NCBI GenBank assembly: GCA_963755335.1
Contig: CAVWJW010000008.1
Coordinates: 434,001 to 498,000, forward strand
Reading direction: 5' to 3'
Length of the DNA: 64,000 nucleotides
Origin: UBA10649 sp963755335
Lineage (GTDB): Bacteria; Actinomycetota; Actinomycetes; S36-B12
Part shown: one piece after another, positions 43,989 through 55,188 of the stretch
How the letters are laid out: each line of letters opens with the position of its first letter
Numbering within the stretch: the stretch's first letter is position 1
Notes under the pieces: model-generated
What the model saw: the letters and a program-made list of their open reading frames with translations, nothing else
Database searches by the model: none
What the model was told of the DNA's origin: nothing
Position numbers and translations under genes: made by a program

Positions 43989-44869
43989 CTGACCGACACA
44001 CCGAACGCCGATCAGCCCGTCCCCGGTAGCCCGGGCGACGGGCTGATTCGTCTGCGCCTCGACATCGCCTATGACGGCGCGGGACTTCCACGGCTGGGCC
44101 CGCCAGACGGATCTGCGGATCCGTGCAAGGCGAGCTCGAGCGCATGCTGGGCCACCTCTACGGCGTGCATGTCGAACGTGACGTGCGCGGGCCGTACGGA
44201 CGCGGGCGTCCATGCGCGCGGCCAGGTGGCCCACTTGGACGTGCCCCGGGACCTCGGCGAGCTCCTCGATCTGCGTCGTATCAATCGCGCGCTGCCCGAC
44301 GACATCCGCGTCAATGCGATCACCTCGGTGCCGGACGCCTTCGACGCCCGCTTCTCCGCGATCTGGCGTCGCTACACGTACTCGGTGTGCGACTCGGCCG
44401 TCGGCGCTCAGCCGCTTGACCGGCACATGGTGCTGTCGTGGTCGCGTCCACTCGATCTTGATGCGCTTGAACGAGGCGGCTCGCGGCCTGCTGGGGGAGC
44501 ACGACTTCACCGCCTTCTGCAAGCCAGCGGGACTACGCGTCGACGATCCGCGAGATCCAGGAGCTGACACTGGGCACGCCGGCGCGGACGGGCTCTGCGT
44601 CATGAGCATACGCGCCGACGCGTTCTGCCATTCGATGGTGCGGTCGCTCGTCGGCGTGATGCTGCCGGTGGGGGACGGCCGTCGGTCCAGTTACGTGGCC
44701 GGCTCAGGTGCTCGCGTCCCAGCACCAGGCATTCGGCCGTCACCGTCATGCCGCCCATCCCCTCGTGCTCGAGGAGGTCGGCTACCCCAGCGAGGATCAG
44801 CTGCTCGCTCGACAGGCGCAGACCCGAACCTTCCGGGTGCTCGCCGACACTCCGCCGGGCGAGTGCTGA
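43989..44869 (+). CDS. truA: tRNA pseudouridine synthase A, about nine indels
   Basis: TruA makes pseudouridine at positions 38-40 of tRNA anticodon arms. Pieces in all three frames give RLRLDIAYDGADFHGWARQ, VTCAGRTDAGVHARGQVAHL with the catalytic Asp of GRTDAGVHA, WRRYTYSVCDS, HDFTAFCKP and FCHSMVRSLVGVMLPVGDGR. They join if single bases are removed near 44081, 44118, 44173, 44467, 44526, 44686 and 44735 and one is added near 44586 and 44756, giving about 291 residues, normal for TruA. The start is unclear: CTG 43989 begins the coherent frame and a real ATG or GTG may be hidden by another error. The dense errors, not gene decay, are my reading. It lies three bases after rplQ. Confidence 0.85.
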
Positions 44870-44870
44870 C

Positions 44871-46562
44871 ATGGGTCACATCGACGTTCGCACGTCAGCT
44901 ACTCACTGTCCGGACGGGCGCCCGCTGCTCGACGACGTGACCTTCCGGGTGCCCAGCGGAGCCACGGCGGCGCTCGTCGGCCCGAACGGCGCCGGCAAGA
45001 CCACCTTGATGCGGATGATCGCCGGTGACCTCGAGCCGCACGAGGGCTCGATCGTGTGCGGGGGCTCGATCGCTGTCATGCGCCAGTTCATCGGCCAGAT
45101 GTCCGAGGGCACCGTGCGCGACCTCCTGCTCGGCGTCAGCCCGGCACGCGCTTGCGGGACGCGGCGCTGCGCGCCTCGACGACGCCGAGCTCGCGCTGAT
45201 GGACGTCGACGACGAGGCCACGCAGATGCAGCTACGCGCACGCGATCGCCGACTACACGGAGGCCGGCGGCTACGACGCCGAGGTGCTCTTCGACGTGGT
45301 GACGACGTCGCGGCCATGGGCCAGCCGTTCGACTCGATCCGCTGGCGACCGGTCTCGACGTTGTCCGGCGGCGAGCAGAAGCAGCTCGTGCTGGAACTGC
45401 TCCTGCGAGGTCCGGCCGCCATCCTGCTGCTCGACGAGCCCGACAACTACCTCGACGTGGCGGGCAAGACGTGGCTGGAGACCGCGCTTCGCGAGACCCC
45501 CAAGACAGTGCTGCTGATCAGCCACGACCGCGAACTGCTGAACCAGTGCGCGAGTCACGTGGTCTCCGTCGAGCTCGGCGCTGCCGGCAACACCATCTGG
45601 CTGCATGGCGGCGGCTTCGCCTCCTTCCACGCCGCGCGCGCCGATCGGTTCTCCCGTCTGGAGGAACTGCGGCGGCGGTGGGACGAGGAGCACGTCAAGC
45701 TCAAGGCACTCGTCCAGTCGCTGAAGGTCAAGGCCGCCTACAACGACGGCCTGGCCTCGCGGTACCAGGCGGCGCAGACGAGGCTGCGCAAGTTCGAGGA
45801 GGCCGGTCCGCCGATCGCCGTGCCGAACGAGCAGAGCGTTCGCATGCGCCTGTCCGGCGGTCGCACGGCGAAGCGCGCCATCGTGTGCGAGCGCCTCGAA
45901 CTGACCGGGCTGACGCGGCGGTTCGATGGCGAGATCTGGTTCGGCGAGCGGCTCGCCGTGCTGGGCGCGAACGGCTCCGGCAAGAGTCACCTGCTCCGCC
46001 TCCTGGCTCTCGGCGGCACCGACCCGGACGTCGAGCATCAGCCCGTAGGAGACGTCGAGATCGCTGCCCGTCGCGCACATGGGGTCGGCCCGTCTGGGCG
46101 CTCGCGTGCGGCCCGGCTGGTTCGCCCAGACGCACGTGCGTCCTGACCTGTCGGGCCGCACCCTGCTCGACATCCTGCATCGAGGCGACGAGCACCGAGC
46201 CGGACATGCCGCGCGAGCAGGCGGCCCGGGTGCTGGACCGATACGAGCTGGCGGCGGCCTCTGAGCAGTACTACGACACCCTGTCCGGCGGCCAGCAGGC
46301 CCGTTTCCAGATCCTGCTGCTCGAGCTCGGCGGCGCCACGCTGCTGCTGCTCGACGAGCCGACGGACAATCTGGACATCGTCAGCGCCGAGGCGCTCGAG
46401 GACGGCCTCAATGCGTTCGAGGGGACGGTGGTGGCCGTCACCCACGACCGATGGTTCGCCCGAGGCTTCGACCGGTTCTGGGACTTCCAGTTCGACGGCT
46501 CCGTCGTGGAGACGTCCGAGCCGGTCTGGGATCGTAGACCCCTCCCACTCCGCCGACCTTGA
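44871..46562 (+). CDS. ABC-F type ATPase with two ABC domains, about six indels
   Basis: Two ABC domains in one chain and no membrane segment mark a soluble ABC-F protein. Domain 1 has GPNGAGKTT, LSGGEQKQLVLELLL and LLLDEPDNYLD; domain 2 has GANGSGKSH, LSGGQQARFQILLLEL and LLLDEPTDNLD, with the charged linker (RLEELRRRWDEEHVKLKALV) between. Such proteins act on the ribosome, in translation control or antibiotic protection. Errors near 45146, 45173, 45232, 45300, 46065 and 46213 break the frame; corrected length is about 563. The stop at 46562 lies inside a hairpin, so the true stop may be TAG 46537. The gene follows truA by one base. Confidence 0.85.
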
Positions 46563-46622
46563 GGTTGTGCGGGGCGTCTCGGCGTCGATGACCCCGACAA
46601 CCTCAAGGTCGGCGGGGTGGGG
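46542..46622 (+). terminator. Long inverted repeat, probable terminator
   Basis: CCGCCGACCTTGAGGTTGT (from 46550) is matched perfectly by ACAACCTCAAGGTCGGCGG (from 46597); pairing continues outward through CCCAC/GTGGG with wobble pairs to a stem of about 26 bases around a 28-base loop. It stands between the ABC-F gene and the rplM promoter and would end transcription of the alpha operon. Confidence 0.75.
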
Positions 46623-46627
46623 GCGAT

Positions 46628-46657
46628 TTGGAGCCAGTCCCGCGCCGCCGGTAGTCT
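46628..46657 (+). promoter_or_regulatory. rplM-rpsI promoter
   Basis: TTGGAG (46628) and TAGTCT (46652) are spaced by 18 bases, directly after the hairpin. The leader before rplM would be about 145 bases; nothing in it is recognisable. Confidence 0.5.
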
Positions 46658-46806
46658 TGGCCGTTGCTGCGTGCACCGGTGCTTCCCCGAGAAACCCGGC
46701 CGAGCAGCCTGGCGCCAGGGATGACGTCCAGTACGGCGCCACCCGACGGATCTCGTCGAGCGAGCGTGCAGAGACCGGTCCCGACGAGCAACGAAGGGGG
46801 CGACCC

Positions 46807-47251
46807 GTGCGCACGTACAGCGCCCAAGCCCGGCGAGATCGACCCGTACCTGGCATGTCATCGACGCCGCGGACGTCGTGCTCGGCCGACTGGCCAGCCA
46901 GGCCGCAACGCTGCTGCGTGGCAAGCACAAGACCACATTCGCCCCGCACGTGGACACCGGTGACTTCGTCATCATCATCAACGCCGAGAAGGTCGCCTGA
47001 CCGGGGCCAAGAAGCAGCAGAAGATGGACTACCGACACTCGGGCTACCCGGGCGGCCTGTCGGCCACGTCGTACTCCGAGCTGCTGGAGTCCAACCCGCG
47101 TCGCGCCGTCGAGAAGGCGGTCAAGGGCATGCTCCCGCACAACAAGCTCGGTCGTCAGCAGATCAAGAAGCTGAAGGTCTACGCCGGTCCCGAGCATCCC
47201 CATGCGGCCCAGTCGCCGCAGCCGTTCCAGATCACCCAGGTCGCGCAGTAA
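46807..47251 (+). CDS. rplM: 50S ribosomal protein L13, three indels
   Basis: uL13 is an early assembly protein of the large subunit. GTG 46807 after AAGGGGG opens MRTYS; then an extra base near 46821, an extra base near 46850 and a missing base near 46998 must be undone. The product then reads PKPGEID, WHVIDAADVVLGRLASQAAT, GDFVIIINAEKVALTGAKKQ and MDYRHSGYPGGLSATSY and is 147 residues, exactly the usual L13 length. rpsI follows after 31 bases, the standard rplM-rpsI pair. Confidence 0.93.
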
Positions 47252-47282
47252 CGCTGCGGCAACGGCTTCAACGAGAGGATCC

Positions 47283-47797
47283 GTGGCAGTGTCTGAGGCC
47301 ACCATCGAAGAGACCGAGTTCGACGACGTCACTCGAGGACGAGTCACCTTCGGAGTACACCACCGAGACCCCCAACGCTCGGCCCGGTCGTCACGCGCGA
47401 GATCGTGACGGCGCCCGGCGCCGCTACCGGTCGTCGCAAGCAGGCTGTCGCCCGCGTGCGCCTGGTGCCCGGCACCGGCCAGTGGACCATCAACGGTCGC
47501 GACCTCGAGGGCTACTTCCCCAACAAGGTGCACCAGCAGGAGGTCAACGAGCCGTTCGTCGCCCTGGGCGCCGAGGGCCTGTTCGACGTCATCGCCCGCA
47601 TCCACGGCGGCGGCATCTCCGGCCAGGCCGGCGCGCTGCGACTGGGTGTGTCGCGTGCCCTCAACGGGATCGACGAGGAGGGCAACCGGCCGATCCTGAA
47701 GAAGGCCGGCTTCCTCACCCGTGACCCGCGGGCCAAGGAGCGCAAGAAGTACGGCCTGAAGAAGGCCCGTAAGGCTCCTCAGTACAGCAAGCGGTAG
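47283..47797 (+). CDS. rpsI: 30S ribosomal protein S9, two frameshifts
   Basis: uS9 contacts P-site tRNA with its C-terminal Arg. GTG 47283 opens an acidic actinobacterial extension (AVSEATIEETEFDDVT). Single extra bases at 47334 (ACTCGAGG) and 47398 (GCGCGAG) break it; undone, EDESPSEYTTETPNARPG and EIVTAPGAATGRRKQAVARV join. The core ends KYGLKKARKAPQYSKR with the invariant final Arg. Corrected length is 170 residues. glmM begins three bases later. Confidence 0.93.
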
Positions 47798-47800
47798 ACG

Positions 47801-49152
47801 ATGGGCCGGCTCTTCGGAACCGACGGCGTCCGAGGCTCGGCCAATCGCGATCTCACGGCGGAACTCGCCGTCGACCTCGCGGTTGCTGCTGCGCATGTCC
47901 TCGGCGACATCGGTGCGTTCGAGGGCCATCGGCCCACGGCTGTCGTCGGACGTGACGGCCGCGCGAGTGGTGAGTTCCTCGAGGCCGCAGTGGTCGCGGG
48001 GCTCGCCAGCGCGGGCGTCGACGTCATGCTCGTCGGCGTCCTGCCGACGCCTGCAGTCGCCTTCCTGACCGATGCGCTCGACGCCGACGTCGGCGTCATG
48101 CTGTCCGCCTCGCACAACCCGATGCCCGACAACGGCATCAAGTTCTTCGCGCGCGGCGGACTGAAGCTCGACGACGCCATCGAGGACGCGATCGAAGTAG
48201 CGCATGGGCGAGGACTGGGATCGGCCGACCGGCGCTGACGTCGGTCGGGTCATCTCGAACCTCGACGCAGGTCGAGCTGTACGAGCAGCACCTGCTTCGC
48301 ACGCTGCCGCACCAGCTCGACGGGCTGACGATCGTCGTTGACTGCGCCAACGGGGCTGCCTCCGCGATCGCGCCGGACATCTATGCGCGAGCCGGCGCAC
48401 GTGTCATCGCCATCCATCATGCGCCCAACGGGCTCAACATCAACGACGGCTGCGGCAGCACGCACATGGAGGACCTCGCGGCGGCGGTGCTCGAGCACGG
48501 TGCCGACGCCGGCATCGCGCACGACGGCGACGCCGACCGATGCCTGGCAGTCGACGCACAGGGCCGCCTCGTCGATGGCGACCACATCCTGGCGATCATC
48601 GCGGCCGCACAGCGGCGCGACGGCCGTCTGCCGCACGACACCGTCGTCGCGACCGTGATGGCCAACCTCGGCTTCAAGCTGGCCATGCAGAAGGCCGGGA
48701 TCACCGTGGTCGAGACCGGGGTCGGCGACCGCTACGTGCTCGAGGCCATGCGCGAGGGCGGCTTCACGCTCGGCGGCGAGCAGAGCGGCCACGTGGTCAT
48801 GACGGACTACGCCACCACGGGTGACGGCCTGCTCACGGCCCTGCACCTCCTCGCGGAGGTCGCCGAGTCGGGCCGGTCGCTGGCCGAACTGGCGGGGGAC
48901 ATGACGAAGTTCCCGCAGGTGCTCATCAACGTGCGAGGCGTGGATCGCTCCGCCGTCGATGCCTGCGTCGAGGTCCAGGCTGCTGTGGCCGACGCCGAGC
49001 GGGAACTGGGCGAAGCCGGCCGCGTCCTCCTGCGTCCGTCGGGGACCGAGCCGGTCATCCGGGTCATGGTCGAGGCGGCCACTCCGGAGAAGGCGAACGA
49101 GGTGGCGGAGTCGCTGGCCGCCGTCGTCAGCACGAACCTCGCCCTGAACTAG
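47801..49152 (+). CDS. glmM: Phosphoglucosamine mutase, two frameshifts
   Basis: GlmM converts glucosamine-6-P to glucosamine-1-P for UDP-GlcNAc and peptidoglycan. It opens MGRLFGTDGVRGSANRDL; the phospho-serine loop is LSASHNPMPDNGIKFF, the Mg loop DGDADR, the sugar loop GGEQSGHV and the phosphate loop RPSGTEPVIRVM. Extra bases near 48198 and 48270 break the frame; corrected length is 449, the family norm. It follows rpsI by three bases and, with glmS at 50226, supplies the same pathway. Confidence 0.94.
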
Positions 49153-50151
49153 TCGTCAGGCTGCAGACGGGCCGTTCGATCCCGCGCGCGGCGCGAGGAC
49201 CCCTGCTGGATCGCCAGCGTGGCCCAACCAGCCAACGCCATCCCGATGATGTTGACGAGCAGGGTGATGGTGCTGCCTCGAACCTCCGTCCACTCACCGA
49301 ACACGGATGCGACGGCGATGTTCCCGGCGGCGGGGATCGTCGTCACCGAGATGAAGACGCCGACCAGGCCGCCAGACTTGGCTGACGTCAGGGCCAGGAC
49401 TCCGGCCGCGCCCGCGCACACGGCGATCACGAGGGACCACACGTTGGGGCTGTAGATGAACGCAGTGCCGGGACGATGGTCGGCCGTGACGTCTGCTGCT
49501 GAGATCAACCCTGCGGCGCGAGCGAACGCGGCCAGGGCGGCCACCGTGGCAATGGCAATGCCAAAGCCGACGGCCAGGGTCGTCGCGGCCTCGCGGATGA
49601 GCCCGTAGCGTCGACGGACGAGTCCAAGGCCGAGTGCGGCAATGGGAACGAACTCGGGGCCGAGAACCATGGCACCGATCACGAGGATGACCGAGTCCGT
49701 GACGACGGCGATGCCCGCGAGGAGCGTCGCGAGGATCATGAAGCTGATGAACGTGTAGGTGATCGACGACTCCTCGTAAGCCCGCTCGATGACGTCGGTC
49801 CAGACCACCGCGTCGGGACTGGCACCGGGGATGTCCTGCTCGGCGGCCAGTCCGCGGGCTGAGACCCACGAATGCACCGGTAGCAGCTGGATCGTGCCGT
49901 CGACCGCGACGCCGAGTGCCACAAGGGCATCCACCACCGAGTTGATGGACTCCCGAGGAAGGTCGGCCTCGATGACGTCGCCCACGGGGGACAGGCTGGC
50001 GCCACGGTGCACGGCCAGGGAGCTGGTCGCCTCGCTTCGGGCGAGCAGTGCGACGCACGTCGGCGCTCAAGGCCGACGTGCAACTGACCCGCACGGTGAT
50101 CACGCGGTCATTGTGTCGTCGCGATGGGGCGTTGCGGGGCCACACCCGCAT
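49149..50151 (-). CDS. DUF389-like membrane protein, one frameshift
   Basis: The protein has an N-terminal ACT-like soluble part (VITVRVSCTSALSADV, then SEATSSLAVHRGASLSPVGDVIEADL) and about six hydrophobic segments (FISFMILATLLAGIAVV, VILVIGAMVLGPEFVPIAALGLGLV and others), the DUF389 (TIGR00341-like) pattern. Function is unknown. On the reverse strand an extra base near 50056 splits the N-terminus. The start is uncertain: ATG 50151 after GAAGAG or GTG 50103. Corrected length is 333 from ATG. The stop overlaps the end of glmM by four bases in convergent orientation, and it is divergent from glmS with only 74 bases between the starts. Confidence 0.82.
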
Positions 50152-50193
50152 GTCGATCTCTTCGAGATCGCATGCCGCGATCGCCTCCCCCAT

Positions 50194-50218
50194 GAGCGCA
50201 AGCGCTCACGGGTAGGCT
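50194..50218 (+). promoter_or_regulatory. glmS upstream palindrome and -10 box
   Basis: The palindrome GAGCGC-AA-GCGCTC (50194-50207) stands six bases before TAGGCT (50213-50218), which is seven bases before the glmS ATG. The message would be leaderless or nearly so, and the palindrome is well placed for a regulator. A -35 box is not clear. Confidence 0.45.
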
Positions 50219-50225
50219 CACTCGC

Positions 50226-52081
50226 ATGTGCGGAATCGTGGGCTACGTCGGCCAGAAGCAGGCACTGGAGATCGTCGTCGCGGGCCTTCGTCGCCTGGAG
50301 TACCGGGGTTACGACTCTGCCGGGGTCGCGGTGATCTGCGACGGTCGCCTCGACGTGCGGAAGAAGGCGGGCAAGCTCGCCAACCTCGAGACCCTGCTCG
50401 GCAGTGATCCGCTGCCGGAGTCAACGACCGGCATCGGCCACACCAGGTGGGCCACCCACGGCGGGCCAACTGACAGCAACGCCCACCCGCACCTCAGCGA
50501 GGACGGTCGCGTCGCGGTCATCCACAACGGCATCATCGAGAACTTCGCCGTCCTCCGCGAGGAGCTCACCGCAGCGGGCGTGCACCTCGCGTCGGAGACC
50601 GACACCGAGGTCGTCGCGCACCTTCTCGCCGCGACGCTGCCGAGCGACGGACGATCTCGCCGAGGCCATGCGACAGGTGTGCCGACGGCTGGAAGGCGCC
50701 TTCACCCTGGTCGCGATCGACCGGCTGAATCCCGACGTCGTCGTCGGTGCACGCCGCAACTCGCCGCTCGTGGTCGGCGTCGGCGAGGGCGAGAACTTCC
50801 TGGCCTCCGACGTGGCGGCCTTCGTGGACCACACTCGGCGACGCCCTCGAACTCGGCCAGGACCAGGTGGTGACGCTCACGCCCGACGAGGTCATCGTGA
50901 CCGACCTTCGATGGCCTGCCCGCCGAGGTGAAGCCGTACGAGGTCGAGCTGGGACGCGTCGGCGGCCGAGAAGGGCGGCTACGAGCTCTTCATGCTCAAG
51001 GAGATCGCCGAGCAGCCCAAGGCCGTCGCCGACTCGCTGCGCGGACGCATCGGCGCCGATCACCGCATCCAGATGAACGAGACGCAGATCGACGAGGCGG
51101 TTCTCCGCGAGGTGAACAAGGTCATCGTCGATCGCATGCGGCACCGCCGCGCACGCCGGCATGGTGGCGAAGTACGCGATCGAGCACTGGACCCGCCTGC
51201 CTGTCGAGGTCGAGCTGGCCAGTGAGTTCCGCTACCGCGACCCGATCGTCGGGTCCCGACAGTCTCGTCATCGCCATCTCTCAGTCCGGCGAGACGATGG
51301 ACACGCTGATGGCGCTGCGGCATGCCAAGGCGCAGGGTGCGCGCACGCTCGCCATCTGCAACACCGTCGGCTCGACGATCCCGCGCGAGTCCGACGCCGT
51401 GCTGTACACGCACGCCGGCCCCGAGGTCGCCGTCGCGTCCACCAAGGCCTTCCTCACCCAGATCGTGGCGGCCTACCTGGTCGGTCTCTATCTCGGCCAG
51501 GTGCGCGGCACCATGTTCGAGGACGAGATCAGCGCGATCCTCAACGACCTGCACGAGCATGCCCGACAAGGTCGACAAGGTGCTCGACACCACCGAGCCC
51601 GTGCGCGCGCTCGCCCGCGAGCTCGCCGACGCCCCGTCGGTGCTCTTCCTCGGTCGACATGTCGGCTTCCCGGTGGCGCTCGAGGGCGCCCTGAAGCTCA
51701 AGGAGCTCGCCTACATGCACGCCGAGGGGTTCGCCGCCGGCGAGCTCAAGCACGGGCCGATCGCGTTGATCGAGGACGGCGTCCCGGTCGATCGTCGTGG
51801 TGCCGTCGCCGCGAGGGCGGGCCGTGCTGCACGACAAGATCGTGTCCAACATCCAGGAGGTGCGCGCCCGCGGGGCGTTCGTCGTCGCGATCGCCGAGGA
51901 GGGCGACGAGGTGATCAGCGCCTATGCCGATCGCGTGATCCGCATCCCCGCGGTCCCGACGCTGATGCAGCCACTCGTCGCGACGGTCCCGCTTCAGGTG
52001 TTCGCGTGCGAGATGGCGACGGCGAAGGGCCTCGACGTGGACCAGCCACGCAACCTCGCCAAGTCCGTGACGGTGGAGTAG
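50226..52081 (+). CDS. glmS: Glutamine-fructose-6-phosphate aminotransferase, about eight frameshifts
   Basis: GlmS makes glucosamine-6-P, the entry step to amino sugars. The N-terminal nucleophile Cys is in MCGIVGYVG and the glutaminase domain has HTRWATHG. The isomerase SIS domains have ISQSGETMDT, TKAFLTQ and the end DQPRNLAKSVTVE. Extra bases near 50650, 50835, 50909, 50952, 51129, 51253, 51558 and 51789 break it; three (50909, 51129, 51789) are extra C in TCGAT. Corrected length is 615, the usual size. The gene is essential, so these are taken as errors. acpS follows after 28 bases. Confidence 0.92.
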
Positions 52082-52109
52082 AGCCCTGTTCGCGAAGCTG
52101 CCTGCGTCG

Positions 52110-52484
52110 GTGGTCGGCGTCGGCGTGGACATCGTCGACGTGCGGCGCTTCCGCGCCGCCATCGCCAGGACCCCGGGACTCGTCGCGCGGGTGTTCACCG
52201 ATCGGGAGATCGAACTCTCCGGCGGGGCGACCCTGCGGCCGTCGTCGCTCGCCGCGCGCTGGGCCGCCAAGGAGGCCGTGGCCAAGGTCCTCGTCGACAA
52301 CCGCGGCCTCGAGTGGCACCACTGCGAGGTGGTCAACGGCGACCGTGGCGAACCGCTGCTGGTGGTCTCCGCGACAGTGCAGCGCGCCGCCGAGGCGCTC
52401 GGCATCGAGGCATGGCACCTGTCGCTCAGCCATGATGGTGACATGGCCATCGCCTTTGCCCTCGCCGTCCGAGGCGAGGAATGA
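52110..52484 (+). CDS. acpS: Holo-[acyl-carrier-protein] synthase
   Basis: AcpS (124 residues) moves phosphopantetheine from CoA to ACP. It opens VVGVGVDIVDVRRFRAAIAR with the Mg-binding Asp, and shows FTDREIEL and RWAAKEAVAKVLVD, both catalytic motifs. GTG 52110 is the likely start; no good ribosome-binding site is visible. The end overlaps the nnr ATG (ATGA), so they are coupled. It is intact. Confidence 0.94.
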   Translation: MVGVGVDIVDVRRFRAAIARTPGLVARVFTDREIELSGGATLRPSSLAARWAAKEAVAKVLVDNRGLEWHHCEVVNGDRGEPLLVVSATVQRAAEALGIEAWHLSLSHDGDMAIAFALAVRGEE

Positions 52485-54019
52485 TCAGCGTCCGCACCGT
52501 GGCCGAGGTGCGCACCGCAGAGGAGGCAGCGTTCGCGCTGAGTGCCCGAGGGCACCTTGATGCAGCGCGCGGCGTTCGGCCTCAGCACCACGGTGCTCGC
52601 CCTCGTTCGCGAGGCGCGCGGAGGTGCGGTCGGCGCACGGATCGCGCTCCTGGTGGGCTCCGGCAACAACGGGGGCGACGCGTTGTGGGCCGGGGCGCAT
52701 GCTGGCGCGCCGCGGCTGCCGTGTCGATGCGATCACGGTGTCCGAACGATGGCACCGGCAGGGCGCCGAGGCGCTCGAGCGCGAGGGCGGTCGACTGCAT
52801 GCGTGGCCGGACGATGCCGAATCGGTCCTCGCTGTGGTCGCCGAGGCGGATGTCGTGGTCGACGGGATCCTGGGCATCGGGGGAGCGGGCGGCCTGCGTT
52901 CGCCGGTGCAGTCGCTCGTGGAGGCGGTGGCCGCGGGCGACGCGTTCGTGGTCGCAGTTGACGCTCCGAGCGGGGTCGATGCCGACACCGGCGCGGTGCC
53001 CGGAGCGGCCGTCGACGCCGACGTGACAGTGACGTTCGGGGCCGTGAAGCCCGGGCTCGTCGTTGCACCCGGCTCCGTGCACTGCGGATCGACCGTGCTG
53101 ATCGACATCGGCCTCGAGTTCAGCGATCGCGCCGCGCATCCGCGTGCTCGAGGCGATCGACGTCGCCGAATGGGTCGGCGAGCCCGGTGCCGACTCCTAC
53201 AAGTACCGCCGCGGCGTGGTGGGGGTGTCGGCCGGCTCGGGACCGTATCCCGGCGCGGCCCTGCTCGCCACAGGTGCCGCCCGCCGCGCAAACGTCGGCA
53301 TGACGCGATTCCTTGACCGTTCGGACGGGAACGCCGCGACCGTGGTGACGCACTTCCCGGAGATCGTGATCGACGGGTCCGCGCCGAAGGACCAGGCGCG
53401 CGTTGATGCGTGGGCGTGCGGACCCGGATTCCCAGGCGACGACACCGACCGGCCCACGGTCGACGCGGTGCTGGCTGCAGCGGTGCCGGTCGTCCTCGAC
53501 GCGGGCGCATTGAGCATCGTCGCCGACTCCGCGGAAGTCCGCGCGGCGATCGTCGATCGCACGGCAATGTCGCTGGTCACCGTGATCACTCCGCATGAAG
53601 GCGAGTTCAACCGGATCCTCCCCGGCCTGCTCGATTCGTCGCCGGGGCGGCTCGCCGCGGCCGTGGCCGCCGCCGAGCGCCTCTCGGCGATCGTGGTCCT
53701 CAAGGGGCCAGGGACCGTCATCGCCGCCCCGGACGGCACGAGCTTCGTCGACACCGAGGGCACCTCGGACCTCGGAACAGCCGGCTCGGGCGACGTGCTC
53801 ACCGGACTGATCGGTGCGCTGCTCGCGGGAGCGTGGGCCGACGGCCGCCGTTCCGCAGCTGACCTGCATGCGGCCGTGGCCGCCGCAGTGTGGCTGCACG
53901 GCAGGGCGGGTCGTCTCGCGGCGAGGTCGGGGCCCGTCGTCTCGGCGTGCCTCGCGGACGAGATCCCGGCAGCCATCCGGGTGGCGCGCTTCGGCGATCT
54001 CGAGGAGCAGCCCCGGTGA
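52481..54019 (+). CDS. nnr: Bifunctional NAD(P)H-hydrate epimerase / dehydratase, three frameshifts
   Basis: Nnr repairs damaged NAD(P)H. The N-terminal YjeF_N epimerase domain reads EEAAFALSAEGTLMQRAAFG, VGSGNNGGDALWAG and DGILGIGGAGGLR; the C-terminal ADP-dependent dehydratase has SAGSGPYPGAALLA, TPHEGEFNR and the kinase-like GTAGSGDVLTGLIGAL. Extra bases near 52547 (CCCGAGG), 52698 and 53137 break the frame; corrected length is 511, as in other fused Nnr proteins. The stop overlaps the alr GTG (GTGA). Confidence 0.93.
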
Positions 54020-55188
54020 GCCGGGCCTGTGCCGAGGTGAATCTGGCGGCAGTGGGTCACAACCTTGACCGCGTACGCGAACTCGCCGGGTCGGCCGAGG
54101 TGATGGCCGTGGTGAAGGCGGACGGCTACGGACACGGCATGGTGCCGATGGCCCGAGAGGCACGTGCGCAGGGAGTGCCGTGGCTGGGCGTCGCCCTGCC
54201 GACCGAGGCGCTCGCGCTGCGCGCGTCCGGCGACCGCGGACGCATCCTCGCGTGGTTGTGGACGCCTGGCGAGCCGGCCGTCGAGGCCTGCGTCGCGGCG
54301 GGGGTCGACCTGTCCGTCTCGAGCCGGTGGGCTCTCGACGAGGTCGTCGCCGCTGCCAGGAGCACGGGGCGTCCGAGCGAGCATCCAGGTGAAGCTCGAC
54401 ACCGGGCTGTCCCGCAACGGCCTCTCGCTCGCGGACTGGCCCGCGCTCATCCCGGATCTTCATGCTGCCGTCGCCGACGGGGTCGTCGAGCTGGAGGCGA
54501 TCTGGTCGCACCTCGCCGACGCGGACCAGCCTGGGGCCGACACCGTGTCCAGCGCCCGCGGCCGGTTCATGGACGCCGTGGAGGCTGCCCGAGGGGCTGG
54601 CCTCACGCCCCGCCGCCTGCACCTCAGCAACAGCGGTGGCCTGTGGGCTTTCCCCGACTGCCGCTTCGACCTCGTTCGCGTGGGCATCGCGATGTATGGA
54701 CTGACGCCGGCCGACAATCTCGGCTCGGCGGCCGAACTCGGGCTGGTTCCCGCGATGACCTTGCGTGCCCGGCTGGCACACGTGAAGTCGGTCGAGCCCG
54801 GCACGAGCGTGTCGTACGGCAGCACGTGGACGACGCCGACTGCGACGAGCCTCGGTCTCGTGCCGCTTGGCTACGCGGACGGCGTGCCCCGAGCAGCCGG
54901 AGGCCGCGTCGAGGTGGCCGTCGATGGACGTCGGTGCCCGGCCGTGGGCCGCTTGGCGATGGACCAGTTCGTCGTCGATCTGGGGTCAGCGACGTCACGC
55001 GCAGGCAGGCGACGAGGTCTACCTGTTCGGACCGGGCTCGCACGGGGAGCTGACCGCCGACGAATGGGCCGCTCGCACTCGGCACGATCGGCTACGAGAT
55101 CGTCACGCGCGTGGGATCACGCGTGCCGCGCGAGTACGTCGGCGGTTCCGAGCCCGGCGCGGGGGATGATGGGACCGATGAGTCCTGA
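54016..55188 (+). CDS. alr: Alanine racemase, about three frameshifts
   Basis: Alr is the PLP enzyme that makes D-Ala for peptidoglycan. GTG 54016 opens VSRACAEVNLAAVGHNLDRV; the PLP Lys is in MAVVKADGYGHGM and the second base Tyr in VSYGSTWTTP near residue 270. Extra bases near 54375 and 55077, and disturbed frame at about 54985-55010, must be undone; the last break is not resolved base by base. Corrected length is about 389. It overlaps nnr, and the next hydrolase starts inside its end. Confidence 0.9.
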
